Positions 17,161-25,765 of a stretch of 64,000 bases of DNA are shown in pieces. The DNA is from JBFWWP01 sp050246115. GTDB lineage: Bacteria > Planctomycetota > UBA8108 > UBA1146 > JAJFFE01. Positions within the stretch are counted from its first letter, which is position 1. Each line of letters opens with the position of its first letter. The translations under genes and the position numbers were made by a program. The notes under the pieces were generated by a model, which was not told the DNA's origin, made no database searches, and saw only the letters and a program-made list of their open reading frames with translations. Location of the stretch: the NCBI GenBank assembly GCA_050246115.1, contig JBFWWP010000017.1, positions 67,038 to 131,037 of the forward strand, written 5' to 3'.

Positions 17161-18183
17161 TCAGTCGGCGCGCTTGAACTTCTTCCAGTGCTCTTCGGGG
17201 AGGTCCAGCGCGATCTTCAGGGCGCCGTTCGACCCGGCGTACTGGGGTTCCTCCACGGTCTTGACGCGGCCGCCACCGTACTCTTTGAGCGCTTCTTCGA
17301 TGGCCCGGGCCAGAGCGGTGATCTGGCTGCCGCCGCCGCCCAACAGGATGTGGTTTCGCATCTTGGCCTGGAACTCGGGATCGTAGGTGGCGATCAAGTC
17401 CTGGAGGGCGTCGACGGTCGGTGGCACCAAGGTGTAGCAGGCTTCGTAGATCAAGCTCGTCACGTCGAAGGTCTGGGGCTTGCCTTTCACCGGGAAGGTC
17501 GCAATCACCGGGTCCATGTTGCGACTCACCGATGCATGAGCCTCTTTGAGCTCCCGAATCATGTGGATCGAGTGCTGCGCTTCCGGGAACTTCTTGCGGA
17601 TCAAGTTTGCCAAGGTGTCGTCGATGGAGTCGCCCGCAACGTGGTGGGTGCGTTGGTCGGCGGCTTTCGGCATGGTGCCGTGGACGCGGCACAAGTCGAC
17701 CGTGCCCGCGCCGATGTCGATCACGAGGGTGTCGCGGAGGTAATCGAGCCCGTAGGCGACCGAGAAGGGTTCGGAGCACACGATCACGCTGTCGGCCAGG
17801 TGCGCCGCAGCCTCGATGATGGCAGCCTTGCTATCGACGCTGGCTTCCGCCGGGGCACCGATCACGCAGTAGATCGTGCGCCCGGAGGGGATCGCGGCCT
17901 TCGACATCACGTGCCCGAGCAAGTCGCGCACGGCCTTCTTCGCCGTCGCGGTATCCTTGATCACGCCGCGCTCGAGCGGACGATGGAGGTCGAGCGCCAT
18001 GCGATTGGCCACGGCCTCCTCACCGAAGATCACGTCTCGTCCCCCCAGCGCTTTGCGAGCGACGTGGTCCTCAGGATAGCCGACGTACGACCACACCGTC
18101 TCCCGAACCCCCGTCGAGGTCGTGATGGACGTGCGACTCGTCCCGAGGTCGATTCCCACATAGACCGTCTCTTTGTCCGTCAT
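17161..18183 (-). CDS. MamK-like bacterial actin
   Basis: A 340-residue actin-fold ATPase. The nucleotide-binding motifs are in the right places: phosphate 1 YVGIDLGTSRTS (8-19), connect/phosphate 2 DTLVIDIGAGTVDL (151-164) and the adenosine loop HILLGGGGSQI (278-288). The overall pattern matches MamK rather than MreB: GIDLGTSxTxxxTS, then VGYPxD, then SEPFxVxYGLDxLxxTxxxDIGAGTxD, and a C-terminus LPEEHWKKF resembling MamK LPPQYW. Length fits the 340-360 of MamK. MamK builds cytoplasmic filaments that position magnetosomes; MamK-like actins also occur without magnetosomes. No other magnetosome gene is in the window. The ATG overlaps the stop of the upstream coiled-coil gene (ATGA), which strongly suggests a joint function. 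Confidence 0.85.
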   Translation of the reverse strand: MTDKETVYVGIDLGTSRTSITTSTGVRETVWSYVGYPEDHVARKALGGRDVIFGEEAVANRMALDLHRPLERGVIKDTATAKKAVRDLLGHVMSKAAIPSGRTIYCVIGAPAEASVDSKAAIIEAAAHLADSVIVCSEPFSVAYGLDYLRDTLVIDIGAGTVDLCRVHGTMPKAADQRTHHVAGDSIDDTLANLIRKKFPEAQHSIHMIRELKEAHASVSRNMDPVIATFPVKGKPQTFDVTSLIYEACYTLVPPTVDALQDLIATYDPEFQAKMRNHILLGGGGSQITALARAIEEALKEYGGGRVKTVEEPQYAGSNGALKIALDLPEEHWKKFKRAD

Positions 18184-19451
18184 GTCTTCGATTCCTCCCG
18201 TGAATCCTGCGGCCCCGGTGGTCCCTTGCGTCGTTGGCTTGCGAGTCTGCGACCCTCCGGGGCACGAGCGGGTGCTGGCGACTCTGCTGCGGCGGTTGCG
18301 CCGCCTCGAGGTTTGACGTGTTTGCGTAGTTCCAGGTTGTCTTCCACCAGTTCCAAGAGGAGCGCGAGCTTGTCGTTGCGGTCCGGATCACCATCGCTCA
18401 ACCCGGGTTGATAGATGTTGACGCCGCGAGCGTCCGCGTCGGTCAGCGCTCCCCGCCGAGCTCGATCGCGCTGCTCGCGGGTCTCGTCCAAGGTCCGGGA
18501 CAACCGCGACACTTTCGCTTCGAGCAGGGCGATCCGTTCGCTCTGGGCCTGCTCGGCTTGTTCGCGGATCTTCTCGCGTTCGCTGTCGAGTAGCCTCTCG
18601 ACGACCTCGCGCATGGCTTTCTCGGTCGCAGCGTCGATCCCACCCCCGCGAATCGAGTGGTCGAACAAGCGCTGCAGCTTGGTGCTCAACGTCGCGAGAC
18701 CCGCGTCGGACACGAGGAAGCGTTCCCGACTGATGACGGCGAGCCGCTCTTCCTCGAGCAATGCTTGGGCACTCTCGAGCTGCTTCTCGAGCGCTTTCGC
18801 CCGGGCTTGGAGGTCGGCCTGTTCGATCTTGAACGCCTCCAGGCGTTCGGCGAATCCCCGCTCCGTCTCCTGCAGGAGTCGGTGCTTCTCTTGTTCGGTG
18901 AGCGAACGGTCGATCGACTCGACGGCTTGATTCACCGCCTCCTGGATCAACTCCGTGATCATCGAGAGCCGCAGCACGCGCACGTTGTCGTAGCGTGCCG
19001 CAAGCTTCTTGGCTTGCACGTGCAGGGCGCGGCTTCGCAGCGTAGCTTCGACGTCCAGCTTGCCGTCGATCATCACGCGCGGGCTCGGTGCGTCCTCCAC
19101 GCTCGGAGGACGAACCGTTGCTTCGGGTGGCATGTCGTTCACCTTCATTTGGGTCGCCTTCGCGAGCGTGGCCTCGAGGTCGCTCGCTTCCGCTTCGTCA
19201 TAGAACCGCCACTGAATCCTCAGTCCGTCGGTACCCGAGGCGACCACCCGGGCGGGGAGGACCAGCGACTGTCCGGTCGGCAACTCGAGGACCACCTCGA
19301 GCAAGCGATCGGGTGCGACCCGAACGGGAGTGGCGAGCTGCGCCTCACTGCGGCTGATGCGGGTCACGTCGACCCGAATCAACCCGCCCTCGGCGAGTTC
19401 TACGACGCAGCGGCAGCGTACCTGGGAGGCCTCGAAGATGCGGTGAACCAA
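18180..19451 (-). CDS. Coiled-coil protein with PilZ-like N-terminal domain, partner of MamK-like actin
   Basis: About 423 residues. The first 100 resemble a PilZ beta-barrel (RCRCVVELAEGGLIRVDVTRIS, RLLEVVLELPTGQSLVLPARVVASG), but the RxxxR and D/NxSxxG c-di-GMP motifs are not clearly present. Residues about 150-350 are a long charged coiled coil (LQETERGFAERLEAFKIEQ, then LEKQLESAQALLEEERLAV, and EKIREQAEQAQSERIALLEAK). The tail is Pro/Ala/Arg-rich. The proposed start is TTG at 19451 with GGAGAAG upstream; the open frame reaches 19865 but that part looks noncoding. Four-base overlap with the actin gene indicates one transcript. Anchoring or regulating the filament is inference. Confidence 0.65.
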   Translation of the reverse strand: MVHRIFEASQVRCRCVVELAEGGLIRVDVTRISRSEAQLATPVRVAPDRLLEVVLELPTGQSLVLPARVVASGTDGLRIQWRFYDEAEASDLEATLAKATQMKVNDMPPEATVRPPSVEDAPSPRVMIDGKLDVEATLRSRALHVQAKKLAARYDNVRVLRLSMITELIQEAVNQAVESIDRSLTEQEKHRLLQETERGFAERLEAFKIEQADLQARAKALEKQLESAQALLEEERLAVISRERFLVSDAGLATLSTKLQRLFDHSIRGGGIDAATEKAMREVVERLLDSEREKIREQAEQAQSERIALLEAKVSRLSRTLDETREQRDRARRGALTDADARGVNIYQPGLSDGDPDRNDKLALLLELVEDNLELRKHVKPRGGATAAAESPAPARAPEGRRLASQRRKGPPGPQDSREESKT

Positions 19452-19998
19452 AAGATCGCCTACTTCTCCGGGCGGACGAGTCCAAGGCGCGCTGGGAAGT
19501 CGTTTCCCATCGGTCGGGGGGCGCCCCCGCCACAGGGGCTGACGACCGCAAGGCAGGCCGGCACCCACGAGGTTGCCGGCATGGCTCCGGGCGGGGCCCG
19601 CGAGCTGAGGGGCTCCGCGGGGCGCCCGGGGGTCGAAACTCGCCGCGCCGAGTGTATCGGCGAGGGGCTTCCCCGGCAACGCGAGCAACGTTAACGGTCC
19701 ACCTTGCAACGGGTTGTCGGCGCTCGGCCCGGCACCCACCCGGGCGGCGGCGCGGGTCTTGGACACCGCCCGACCAGGGAAACACGCACGAACCCCCATC
19801 TCCGGGCAAAGAAATCCGCAGGGGCGCCGCCCACGGCGTCGGGGCTTGGGGCTTGTTCGGCTCACCGACGTCGTAGTAAGAGGCGGGCGCGGGGCGGGTG
19901 GTTCGCGGCCAATCGCCCCGACGCCGAACTGCGCGGACGAGCCGCGCCGTCACGCCGACCGGACCGTCGGCCCGCCCGAAGGAGAGGAGGCACGCCCC
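19452..19998. other. Divergent intergenic region, coiled-coil gene / kynA
   Basis: These 547 bp of very GC-rich DNA lie between divergent genes. They contain a 12-bp palindrome GGGGGCGCCCCC at 19517-19528. The ribosome site GAGGAGG for kynA lies at its right end. Both promoters are expected here, but no clear promoter box or operator was found. Confidence 0.4.
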
Positions 19999-20781
19999 GT
20001 GCCGCTCGACTACAGCACCTACTTGCGCGTCGATCGACTGCTAGACCTGCAAGTGCCGCAATCAGCGCCCGCCGAGCACGACGAGATGCTCTTCATCGTC
20101 ATTCACCAGACCTACGAGCTGTGGTTCAAACAGATCCTGCACGAGGTCGGCAAGATCAACCGCAACTTCGACGAGGGCGACGTGTTCGGCGCGATCCACA
20201 CGTTCAAGCGCCTACGCACGATCATGAAGACCCTTGTCGGGCAGATCGACATTCTCGAGACCATGACGCCCGTGTCCTTCACGAGCTTCCGCGATCGCTT
20301 GGACACGGCGTCGGGCTTTCAGTCGGTTCAGTTCCGGCAGGCGGAGTTCGCGCTCGGCTACAAGCGTCCGGAGATGCTGAAGTACCAGCAACAGGATGCC
20401 CGGGCGGTCGCAACGCTTCGCCAAACGCTCGCCGAACCGAGTTTGGTCGATCACTTCTACACGTTCCTCGAGCGTCACGGCGTGCCCCTCCCGGCGGAGC
20501 TCCGGGGCCGGGGGCCGGAAGAACCCAACGTCGCGAGCCCGGCCCTGCAGCAGTCGATCTTGCGGCTCTATCGCGAGGAGCCACCCATGACGATTCTGTT
20601 CGAGTTGATGACGGACTTCGACGAGGGGCTCCAGGAGTGGCGCTACCGTCATTGCAAGCTCGTCGAACGCGCCATCGGCAATCGCCAGGGAACCGGCGGG
20701 TCCCTGGGGGTTGAATTCCTGAAGCGTTCGCTGTTCCAGCCGGTGTTCCCCGACTTGTGGGCGATTCGAGCCTCGCTGTGA
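19999..20781 (+). CDS. kynA: Tryptophan 2,3-dioxygenase
   Basis: A 260-residue heme dioxygenase that opens the indole ring of L-tryptophan to N-formylkynurenine, the first step of the kynurenine route. Key sites are present: distal H36 in FIVIHQTYELWFKQIL, substrate-contacting R98 in SFTSFRDRLDTASGFQSVQFR order, proximal heme ligand H218 in EWRYRHCKLVERAIG, and GTGGS at 231-235. Length is normal for bacterial enzymes (about 260-280). GTG at 19999 follows GAGGAGG; the frame is open further upstream but without similarity. It overlaps the start of the formamidase gene, so the two are co-translated. Confidence 0.95.
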   Translation: MPLDYSTYLRVDRLLDLQVPQSAPAEHDEMLFIVIHQTYELWFKQILHEVGKINRNFDEGDVFGAIHTFKRLRTIMKTLVGQIDILETMTPVSFTSFRDRLDTASGFQSVQFRQAEFALGYKRPEMLKYQQQDARAVATLRQTLAEPSLVDHFYTFLERHGVPLPAELRGRGPEEPNVASPALQQSILRLYREEPPMTILFELMTDFDEGLQEWRYRHCKLVERAIGNRQGTGGSLGVEFLKRSLFQPVFPDLWAIRASL

Positions 20782-21410
20782 TCTACGACATCTCGCCGGC
20801 GATCACCGAGCACCTCCCGGTTTGGCCCGGCGACACGCCCCCGCGTCGAGAGGTCTTACTGGACCTCGAGCGGGGCGACTCCGTCACGCTGTCGACGCTG
20901 CATGCGACCGTACACCTGGGGGCGCACGCCGACGGCGCCAACCACTACGGTCGAGGGGCGCCTGGGGTCGAGGCACTCCGCATCGAGGACTACCTGGGGC
21001 CGTGCCAGTTGATTCGGGTCGCCGCGAGGCCCGGGACGCGTGTCGCGATCGAGGATCTGCCGGCATCGATCGAAACGCCGCGGGTATTGATCTGCACCCG
21101 CACCTTTCCCGATCCGAGCGGTGCTGCGGCCGGCTTTGCTCGCGACTTCGCCGCGCTCGAGCCCGCGCTCGTCGACCACCTCCATGCGCGCGGAGTACGC
21201 CTGATCGGGATCGATACTCCGAGCGTCGACCTGTTCGATTCCAAGGAGCTGCCGGCGCACCGCCGCTTCCTCGCGAACGGCATGGGAATCCTCGAAGGAC
21301 TGGTCCTCGCGGAGGTCCCGGAAGGGGTCTACGAATTGATCGCGCTGCCGCTCAAGTTGGTCGGCTTCGACGCGAGTCCGGTGCGCGCGGTCCTGCGCGA
21401 CCTCCCGTGA
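20778..21410 (+). CDS. kynB: Kynurenine formamidase (arylformamidase)
   Basis: A 210-residue cyclase-family hydrolase that removes formate from N-formylkynurenine. The N-terminus IYDISPAITEHLPVWPGDTP and the zinc motif HLGAHADGANHYG (H46, H50, D52, H56 in this numbering) are those of KynB. Further conserved parts are LIGIDTPSVDLFDSKELPAHR and GMGILEGLVLAEVPEG. I prefer GTG at 20778, which overlaps the kynA stop as GTGA and gives the usual 206-213 residue length; a GTG at 20757 would add seven residues. With kynA it makes kynurenine, which the kynU product could then use. Confidence 0.94.
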   Translation: MIYDISPAITEHLPVWPGDTPPRREVLLDLERGDSVTLSTLHATVHLGAHADGANHYGRGAPGVEALRIEDYLGPCQLIRVAARPGTRVAIEDLPASIETPRVLICTRTFPDPSGAAAGFARDFAALEPALVDHLHARGVRLIGIDTPSVDLFDSKELPAHRRFLANGMGILEGLVLAEVPEGVYELIALPLKLVGFDASPVRAVLRDLP

Positions 21411-21534
21411 ATCTGGGTTGGGGAGCGTCTTCGGTTGGGCTGCCCCGGAGACAATGCGCTGGGTTCCTGGTAGAAGTACGGATGGTGTCTGAGTACGGGC
21501 CGCCCCGCGGACTCTGAGCGACTTCCCCCTTCTG

Positions 21535-22269
21535 ATGACCCTGAGTAGATGCATGGCGTTGGGTCGAAACCGCAAGAACCCCGATCGCCCCGAGCCGCCC
21601 CGTTGGACGCCCGACGACGGACCGGAGGCCCTCGCAACCGGTGTCGGTGCCGAAGGCCTGCTGGGCCCGGGTGATCCGAATTCGGATGCGGAGTCGGAGG
21701 CCGCCCGACAGCGAGACCGATCGCTGGTCGGCCGAGTGCTTGCCGGCGACAAGGCAGCCTTGGAACAGCTCATCGTACGACTCCAGTGCGTTCCTCGAAT
21801 CGTGCGCGCGCTCAACGAACGGCGTGGTCGTCCTCTCGGCGAACACGAGATCGCCGACCTGAACCAGGACATTCTGATCCTGGTTTGGAGAAAGCTGAAA
21901 ACCTTCGAGGGGCGGGCGACACTAGAGACGTGGACCTACCGGTTCTGCGCGCTCGAGGCCATGAACCGATTCCGACGTTTCCGGAAACGGCGTCGCTTGG
22001 AGAGTGCGGGACTAGACGGGGTGGCTGACCGAATGTCCGTACCGACGGTTCCGTCACCGGTGGACGCCGACGTCTTGTTCATCGGGTTGGACGAACTGGG
22101 TCCTCCGCAGTCCGTCGTCATCCGCATGAAGCACTTCGACGGGCGGACCTTTCGCGAGATTGCGGACCTGTTGGCGATTCCCGCGAACACGGCCAAGACC
22201 CACTACTACCGCGGGCTGGACTGGATGCGTCAACGCATTCGATCGCTGGGCGAGGATGGCTCGCAATGA
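21535..22269 (+). CDS. ECF-type RNA polymerase sigma factor
   Basis: A 244-residue sigma-70 family protein. After a Pro/Gly/Asp-rich N-terminal 50 residues it has region 2 (ALEQLIVRLQCVPRIVRAL, EIADLNQDILILVWRKLKTFEG, LETWTYRFCALEAMNRFRRF). Region 4 follows as a helix-turn-helix (LGPPQSVVIRMKHFDGRTFREIADLLAIPANTAKTHYYRGLDWMR). It directs RNA polymerase to a specific promoter set. The start is unsure: ATG at 21535 or at 21553, neither with a strong ribosome site. Its stop overlaps the next start (ATGA) of a membrane protein that is the likely anti-sigma factor. Confidence 0.9.
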   Translation: MTLSRCMALGRNRKNPDRPEPPRWTPDDGPEALATGVGAEGLLGPGDPNSDAESEAARQRDRSLVGRVLAGDKAALEQLIVRLQCVPRIVRALNERRGRPLGEHEIADLNQDILILVWRKLKTFEGRATLETWTYRFCALEAMNRFRRFRKRRRLESAGLDGVADRMSVPTVPSPVDADVLFIGLDELGPPQSVVIRMKHFDGRTFREIADLLAIPANTAKTHYYRGLDWMRQRIRSLGEDGSQ

Positions 22270-23018
22270 CGCGGCACGACGAGCAACACGAGCAGCGGCT
22301 CTTCGAGATCGTCACCGGCGACCTGGCACCCGACGCGCCGTTGGCGGCCGAGTTGCTCGCGTCGTGCAACGAGTGTCGGGTTCGTTTGGCTGCACTCCAG
22401 TCCGTGGTTACCGGGCTCGACGCGGCCGCGGCGGAGGAACGGTCGATTCTTCGCGAAGTGACGGCGGGCGAGGTCTCGCTTGCGGACCTTCATGCAGTGG
22501 GCACGGTGCTTCGCCAGGCGGCCAGCGGGGAATCACCGCACTCTCTCGAGCGAGCAGCCCGGCGTGATTCGGTTGGCTCGCGGATCCGGTCGGGCGGGGC
22601 CAAGCGGAGCGCGCGTCGACCGTGGCGGCGGTCGCTCGGCTTTGCCGCCATGCTCGTCCTGGCGGGCGCCTGGATCGCGATCAAGTTCGACCGGAAGCCC
22701 TCCGACGTCGAGCGAGACTTCCCGCTTGGGTTCAACGCCTTCGAGCTGTTGACTCCTCTGGGAGCCGTGGACCGTTACGGGACATTCGAGTGGCGCGGCC
22801 GGCTCCCGCCGCAGGGGTGGTTCGTCGTGACGGTTTCCGCTCGCGATGACATGCGCGACCTTGCGACCTCCGGCCCGATCACGGACACTTCGTGGACCCT
22901 TCCCGAGAGTGAGACGTTGGCGTGGCCCGACCAAATCCACTGGAGCTTGACCGTGTACGACTCTTCGGGCACTCCGCGCGTGAGCCTCTTCGACGGCGCG
23001 GAACGGACTCCTCGCTGA
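22266..23018 (+). CDS. Probable anti-sigma factor, single-pass membrane protein
   Basis: A 250-residue protein. The N-terminal 100 residues are cytosolic and helical, with a single Cys pair (SCNECRV, residues 34-40) that recalls, but does not complete, the His/Cys site of zinc-binding anti-sigma domains. One membrane segment (SLGFAAMLVLAGAWIAIKF) lies near residues 120-140. The outer part is a beta-rich domain with VDRYGTFEWRGRLPPQGWFVV. It is translationally coupled to the ECF sigma gene (ATGA), the normal position for the cognate anti-sigma factor. I recognise it from position and architecture rather than sequence. Confidence 0.65.
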   Translation: MTRHDEQHEQRLFEIVTGDLAPDAPLAAELLASCNECRVRLAALQSVVTGLDAAAAEERSILREVTAGEVSLADLHAVGTVLRQAASGESPHSLERAARRDSVGSRIRSGGAKRSARRPWRRSLGFAAMLVLAGAWIAIKFDRKPSDVERDFPLGFNAFELLTPLGAVDRYGTFEWRGRLPPQGWFVVTVSARDDMRDLATSGPITDTSWTLPESETLAWPDQIHWSLTVYDSSGTPRVSLFDGAERTPR

Positions 23019-25645
23019 ACTCGCCCCGCGGTCGACTCGCGCTCGCGGTGTTCCTGCCGATTTTTGCGCTGACCGGAGCGCCGCGGGTGCCATTGTCGGC
23101 CGCGCCCGATCCTCCAATCATGCCCGGTGCAGTCGCCGACACAGCGGGGCAAGCGACTGCCGCGCCGACCTCGCGGGAGCTGTACCAGAGTGTCCTCGAG
23201 CTGATCGACCGGCGCGACTCGGAGGCAGTCCGGCGACACGTGGAGGCCGCTCGTCTCCAAACCCACGACTATTTCCCTTGGATCACCTACAAGGGCGCCG
23301 AGCACCTCAGGACCGTGGCTGCAGACGCGGTCGAGGAGGCGCATTGGGCGGAGATCGCCTTCGCTGCGACCGAGCATATGAACAAGGTCAGCACGCGCGG
23401 CCGCGCCCTCTATTACTACTTGCCCCATCTGCTCGCGGGTGACCAAGCGGAGCGGGCGGAGGAGCTGGTCGCCGAGGTCGTCGCCAAGCTGCCCGCCGAC
23501 GATCTGCATCCTGCGCTCCTCTTGTCGAGTCTCGCGCGTCACGCCTTCTCGGGGCGGCGTTGGGACCAAGCGGCGCAGTGGCTCGAGTCCGCGTCCGCCC
23601 GGGCCAACCAGCCGCTTCATTGGGTTGAGATCGAGGGACTCCGCGGGCAGCTGGCACTAGCCCACGGCCGAATCGAGATCGCGGCCGCCGCGTTCACGCG
23701 CGAGCATGAACTCGTCGATCGAGTCGAGTCCATCCGGGTTCAGAGCCGCGTCGATTCTACCCTTCACCGAGCCGACTTGAGGTTGGCCACCGGTCAGACG
23801 GCATTGCTCGAGCGACTCATCGGCGAAGCGCTGATCGACCCCGAGCTGGCGGCTGCGGATCCAGGTCTGCGGGCGGCCCTGCAACTGAGGCTCGCCATCG
23901 GCCGCATGGCGGATGAACGGCTGGGAATCATCAGCGGGCAGAGTGCGGCGGATCTCCTGCGCGAGGTCGTGGCAGACCCGGCGGCTCGCGATGACGATCG
24001 AGTCGCGGCGCACCTGCGAATGGCTCACATTGCGCTCCATCACGAGCGGTGGGACGAAGCCGAGCAAGCGCTGGACCAGGTGCCCGGGCAGCTGTCCACG
24101 GCCCATGAGATCTATCGCGTCGCCTTGACTGCGCGCGCGGAGCGCCGCCGAGGCGGCTCGGGTTCTCGCGCGGCCGAACTCCGCGAGGCGTGGCAGCGAC
24201 TGATCATCGAGCCCGGGCGTCGCGGGACGAGTCACGGGGGTAGCGGCGTGCTCCACTTCGAGCGCGTGCGCCTGCTGTTGTCGGAACTCATCGAGGCGGA
24301 GCTGTTACGGAGCACGGACGCCGACGCGGTTTGGCGAGCGATCGAGCATGTCGAGCAGGCCCGCTCGCTCACGCGCCTCCACACGGAGCTCGCCGCATCG
24401 GCACCCACGATCGACCGCCTGCGCAACGACCTATTGACCGGCGGCGAGACGGTGGCCGTGTTCGTGCCTGCACCGGACGAGTCGCATCTCTTCCTCATCG
24501 ATGCCGTGGACATCAGTCATTATCGCCTTCCGCCGCGCGACGCCATCGAGCGTGCGCGGATCGCGCTGCACGAACGCATGCAGGACTTCGTGGTGGGTGG
24601 CCAACCCAGCGCGGGTCGGCGCGCGCTACTCGCAGCGCGTGCGCGTGCTTTGGCAAGCCTGTTGTTTCCGGCAGCGGCCGAGGCGCGGTTGCGCGGAGCT
24701 TCGGCCGTGACGATCGTGGGGATCGACCTCATCGGCGCGGTTCCTTGGTCCGCGCTTACCTTCTCGGACGGAGTTGCGCTCGGCGATGTCTGTCCGATCG
24801 CGGCATGGCCCTCGATCGCGGTGGCCTTGGCGTTGTCCGACGCCCGGAGCGCCCGAGCTGCCAGCGCCGAGCAGCGCGATCGGGTGGTGCTGTTGGCCGG
24901 GGTGGAGCTCAGTCCGGCGCAGCGCTCGGAGTATCCCGAGGCGCGGCCGTTCGAACTCACGGAGCCGGATGCTCAGCGATGGGTTGCGCACTACCGTCGC
25001 TCGACGCTGCTATTGGGTCGGCAGGCGACGATGCCCGGTCTACGCGATTCCCTCGGGCCCGACGTTGCGGTCACGCAGCTGCTCGTCCATGGAGTACGCG
25101 ACGCCCGCAGTGGGGGCGACCTGAGTCTGCTGTTGTACGAGGCCGACGGTGTGACCGCGACACCGGCGACGGCCTTCGACGCCCTGACCGCCCCACCCGT
25201 TGCGTTCGTGACTGCTTGTGGAGCGGGGCTCGGCCCAATGCGACTCGGGGATCCTGGCGCTACCGATATCACCGGCCCGCTCCTGCGAGCGGGAGCGGAG
25301 GTGGTGGTCGTCCCCCTGTGCGACATCTCGTATCAGGCGACGAAGGCCTTCTCCGAGGTGTTTCACCGCAGCCTGGCGCAAGGCCGCACGGTCGCCCAGT
25401 CCCTGCAGCACGCGAGGCGAGAACTCGAACGCGGAAGAACCTGGGTCGATCCCACGCATCACTCGGCGTTCTTGGCCGTGGGCCTGGCGCACGCTCCGTT
25501 GTTCGCCTCCGGGAGCCCTCCCGACGACGACGCCGCTGGGGGCAACCGAACCGCCCGCACGTGGGGGGGGCTTGGCGCCGCGCTCGCCGCGTTTCTCGGC
25601 CTCGCCTTGGTCGTGCGTGGACTCCGCCGCAGTCGCAAGCCCTGA
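22922..25645 (+). CDS. CHAT-domain (caspase-like) protein with helical repeats and C-terminal membrane anchor
   Basis: Up to 907 residues. The first part has a hydrophobic segment (LALAVFLPIFALTG). A long all-helical TPR-like region with many Arg/Ala/Leu/Glu residues follows (about 60-440), then a CHAT peptidase domain. The catalytic dyad looks complete: His in LLVHGVRDARSG (about 723) and Cys in FVTACGAGLGPM (about 766). These are followed by LRAGAEVVVVPLCDISYQAT and HSAFLAVGLAHAPLFA. A final membrane helix (LAAFLGLALVVRGLRR) ends the protein. The start is uncertain: GTG 22922 overlaps the anti-sigma gene by 97 bp, while GTG 23048, or a CTG at 23015 overlapping its stop, would avoid most overlap. 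It is the third gene of the sigma operon. Confidence 0.8.
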   Translation: MARPNPLELDRVRLFGHSAREPLRRRGTDSSLNSPRGRLALAVFLPIFALTGAPRVPLSAAPDPPIMPGAVADTAGQATAAPTSRELYQSVLELIDRRDSEAVRRHVEAARLQTHDYFPWITYKGAEHLRTVAADAVEEAHWAEIAFAATEHMNKVSTRGRALYYYLPHLLAGDQAERAEELVAEVVAKLPADDLHPALLLSSLARHAFSGRRWDQAAQWLESASARANQPLHWVEIEGLRGQLALAHGRIEIAAAAFTREHELVDRVESIRVQSRVDSTLHRADLRLATGQTALLERLIGEALIDPELAAADPGLRAALQLRLAIGRMADERLGIISGQSAADLLREVVADPAARDDDRVAAHLRMAHIALHHERWDEAEQALDQVPGQLSTAHEIYRVALTARAERRRGGSGSRAAELREAWQRLIIEPGRRGTSHGGSGVLHFERVRLLLSELIEAELLRSTDADAVWRAIEHVEQARSLTRLHTELAASAPTIDRLRNDLLTGGETVAVFVPAPDESHLFLIDAVDISHYRLPPRDAIERARIALHERMQDFVVGGQPSAGRRALLAARARALASLLFPAAAEARLRGASAVTIVGIDLIGAVPWSALTFSDGVALGDVCPIAAWPSIAVALALSDARSARAASAEQRDRVVLLAGVELSPAQRSEYPEARPFELTEPDAQRWVAHYRRSTLLLGRQATMPGLRDSLGPDVAVTQLLVHGVRDARSGGDLSLLLYEADGVTATPATAFDALTAPPVAFVTACGAGLGPMRLGDPGATDITGPLLRAGAEVVVVPLCDISYQATKAFSEVFHRSLAQGRTVAQSLQHARRELERGRTWVDPTHHSAFLAVGLAHAPLFASGSPPDDDAAGGNRTARTWGGLGAALAAFLGLALVVRGLRRSRKP

Positions 25646-25650
25646 CCCTC

Positions 25651-25696
25651 TAACTTACAGTCCGGGTCTTGGCTAACTTACAGTCCGGGTCTTGGC
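25651..25696. repeat. 23-bp perfect tandem duplication
   Basis: TAACTTACAGTCCGGGTCTT followed by GGC occurs twice back to back, at 25651-25673 and 25674-25696, just after the CHAT gene stop. There is no hairpin within the unit. Recent slippage is the simplest explanation. Confidence 0.9.
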
Positions 25697-25765
25697 TCCC
25701 GGACTCTGTTCGCGCATGGCGACAAGCACCGGGTGAGTCGCTTTGGTTCTCCCCGGTCTGCCGCC

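Noticed and set aside
18657..19694. 345-residue open frame on the plus strand
   Set aside because: Antisense shadow of the coiled-coil gene; composition follows the codon bias of the opposite strand.
19452..19865. 138-residue N-terminal extension of the coiled-coil gene
   Set aside because: Gly/Pro/Arg-rich and unlike a protein domain; the PilZ-like domain begins right at the proposed TTG start.
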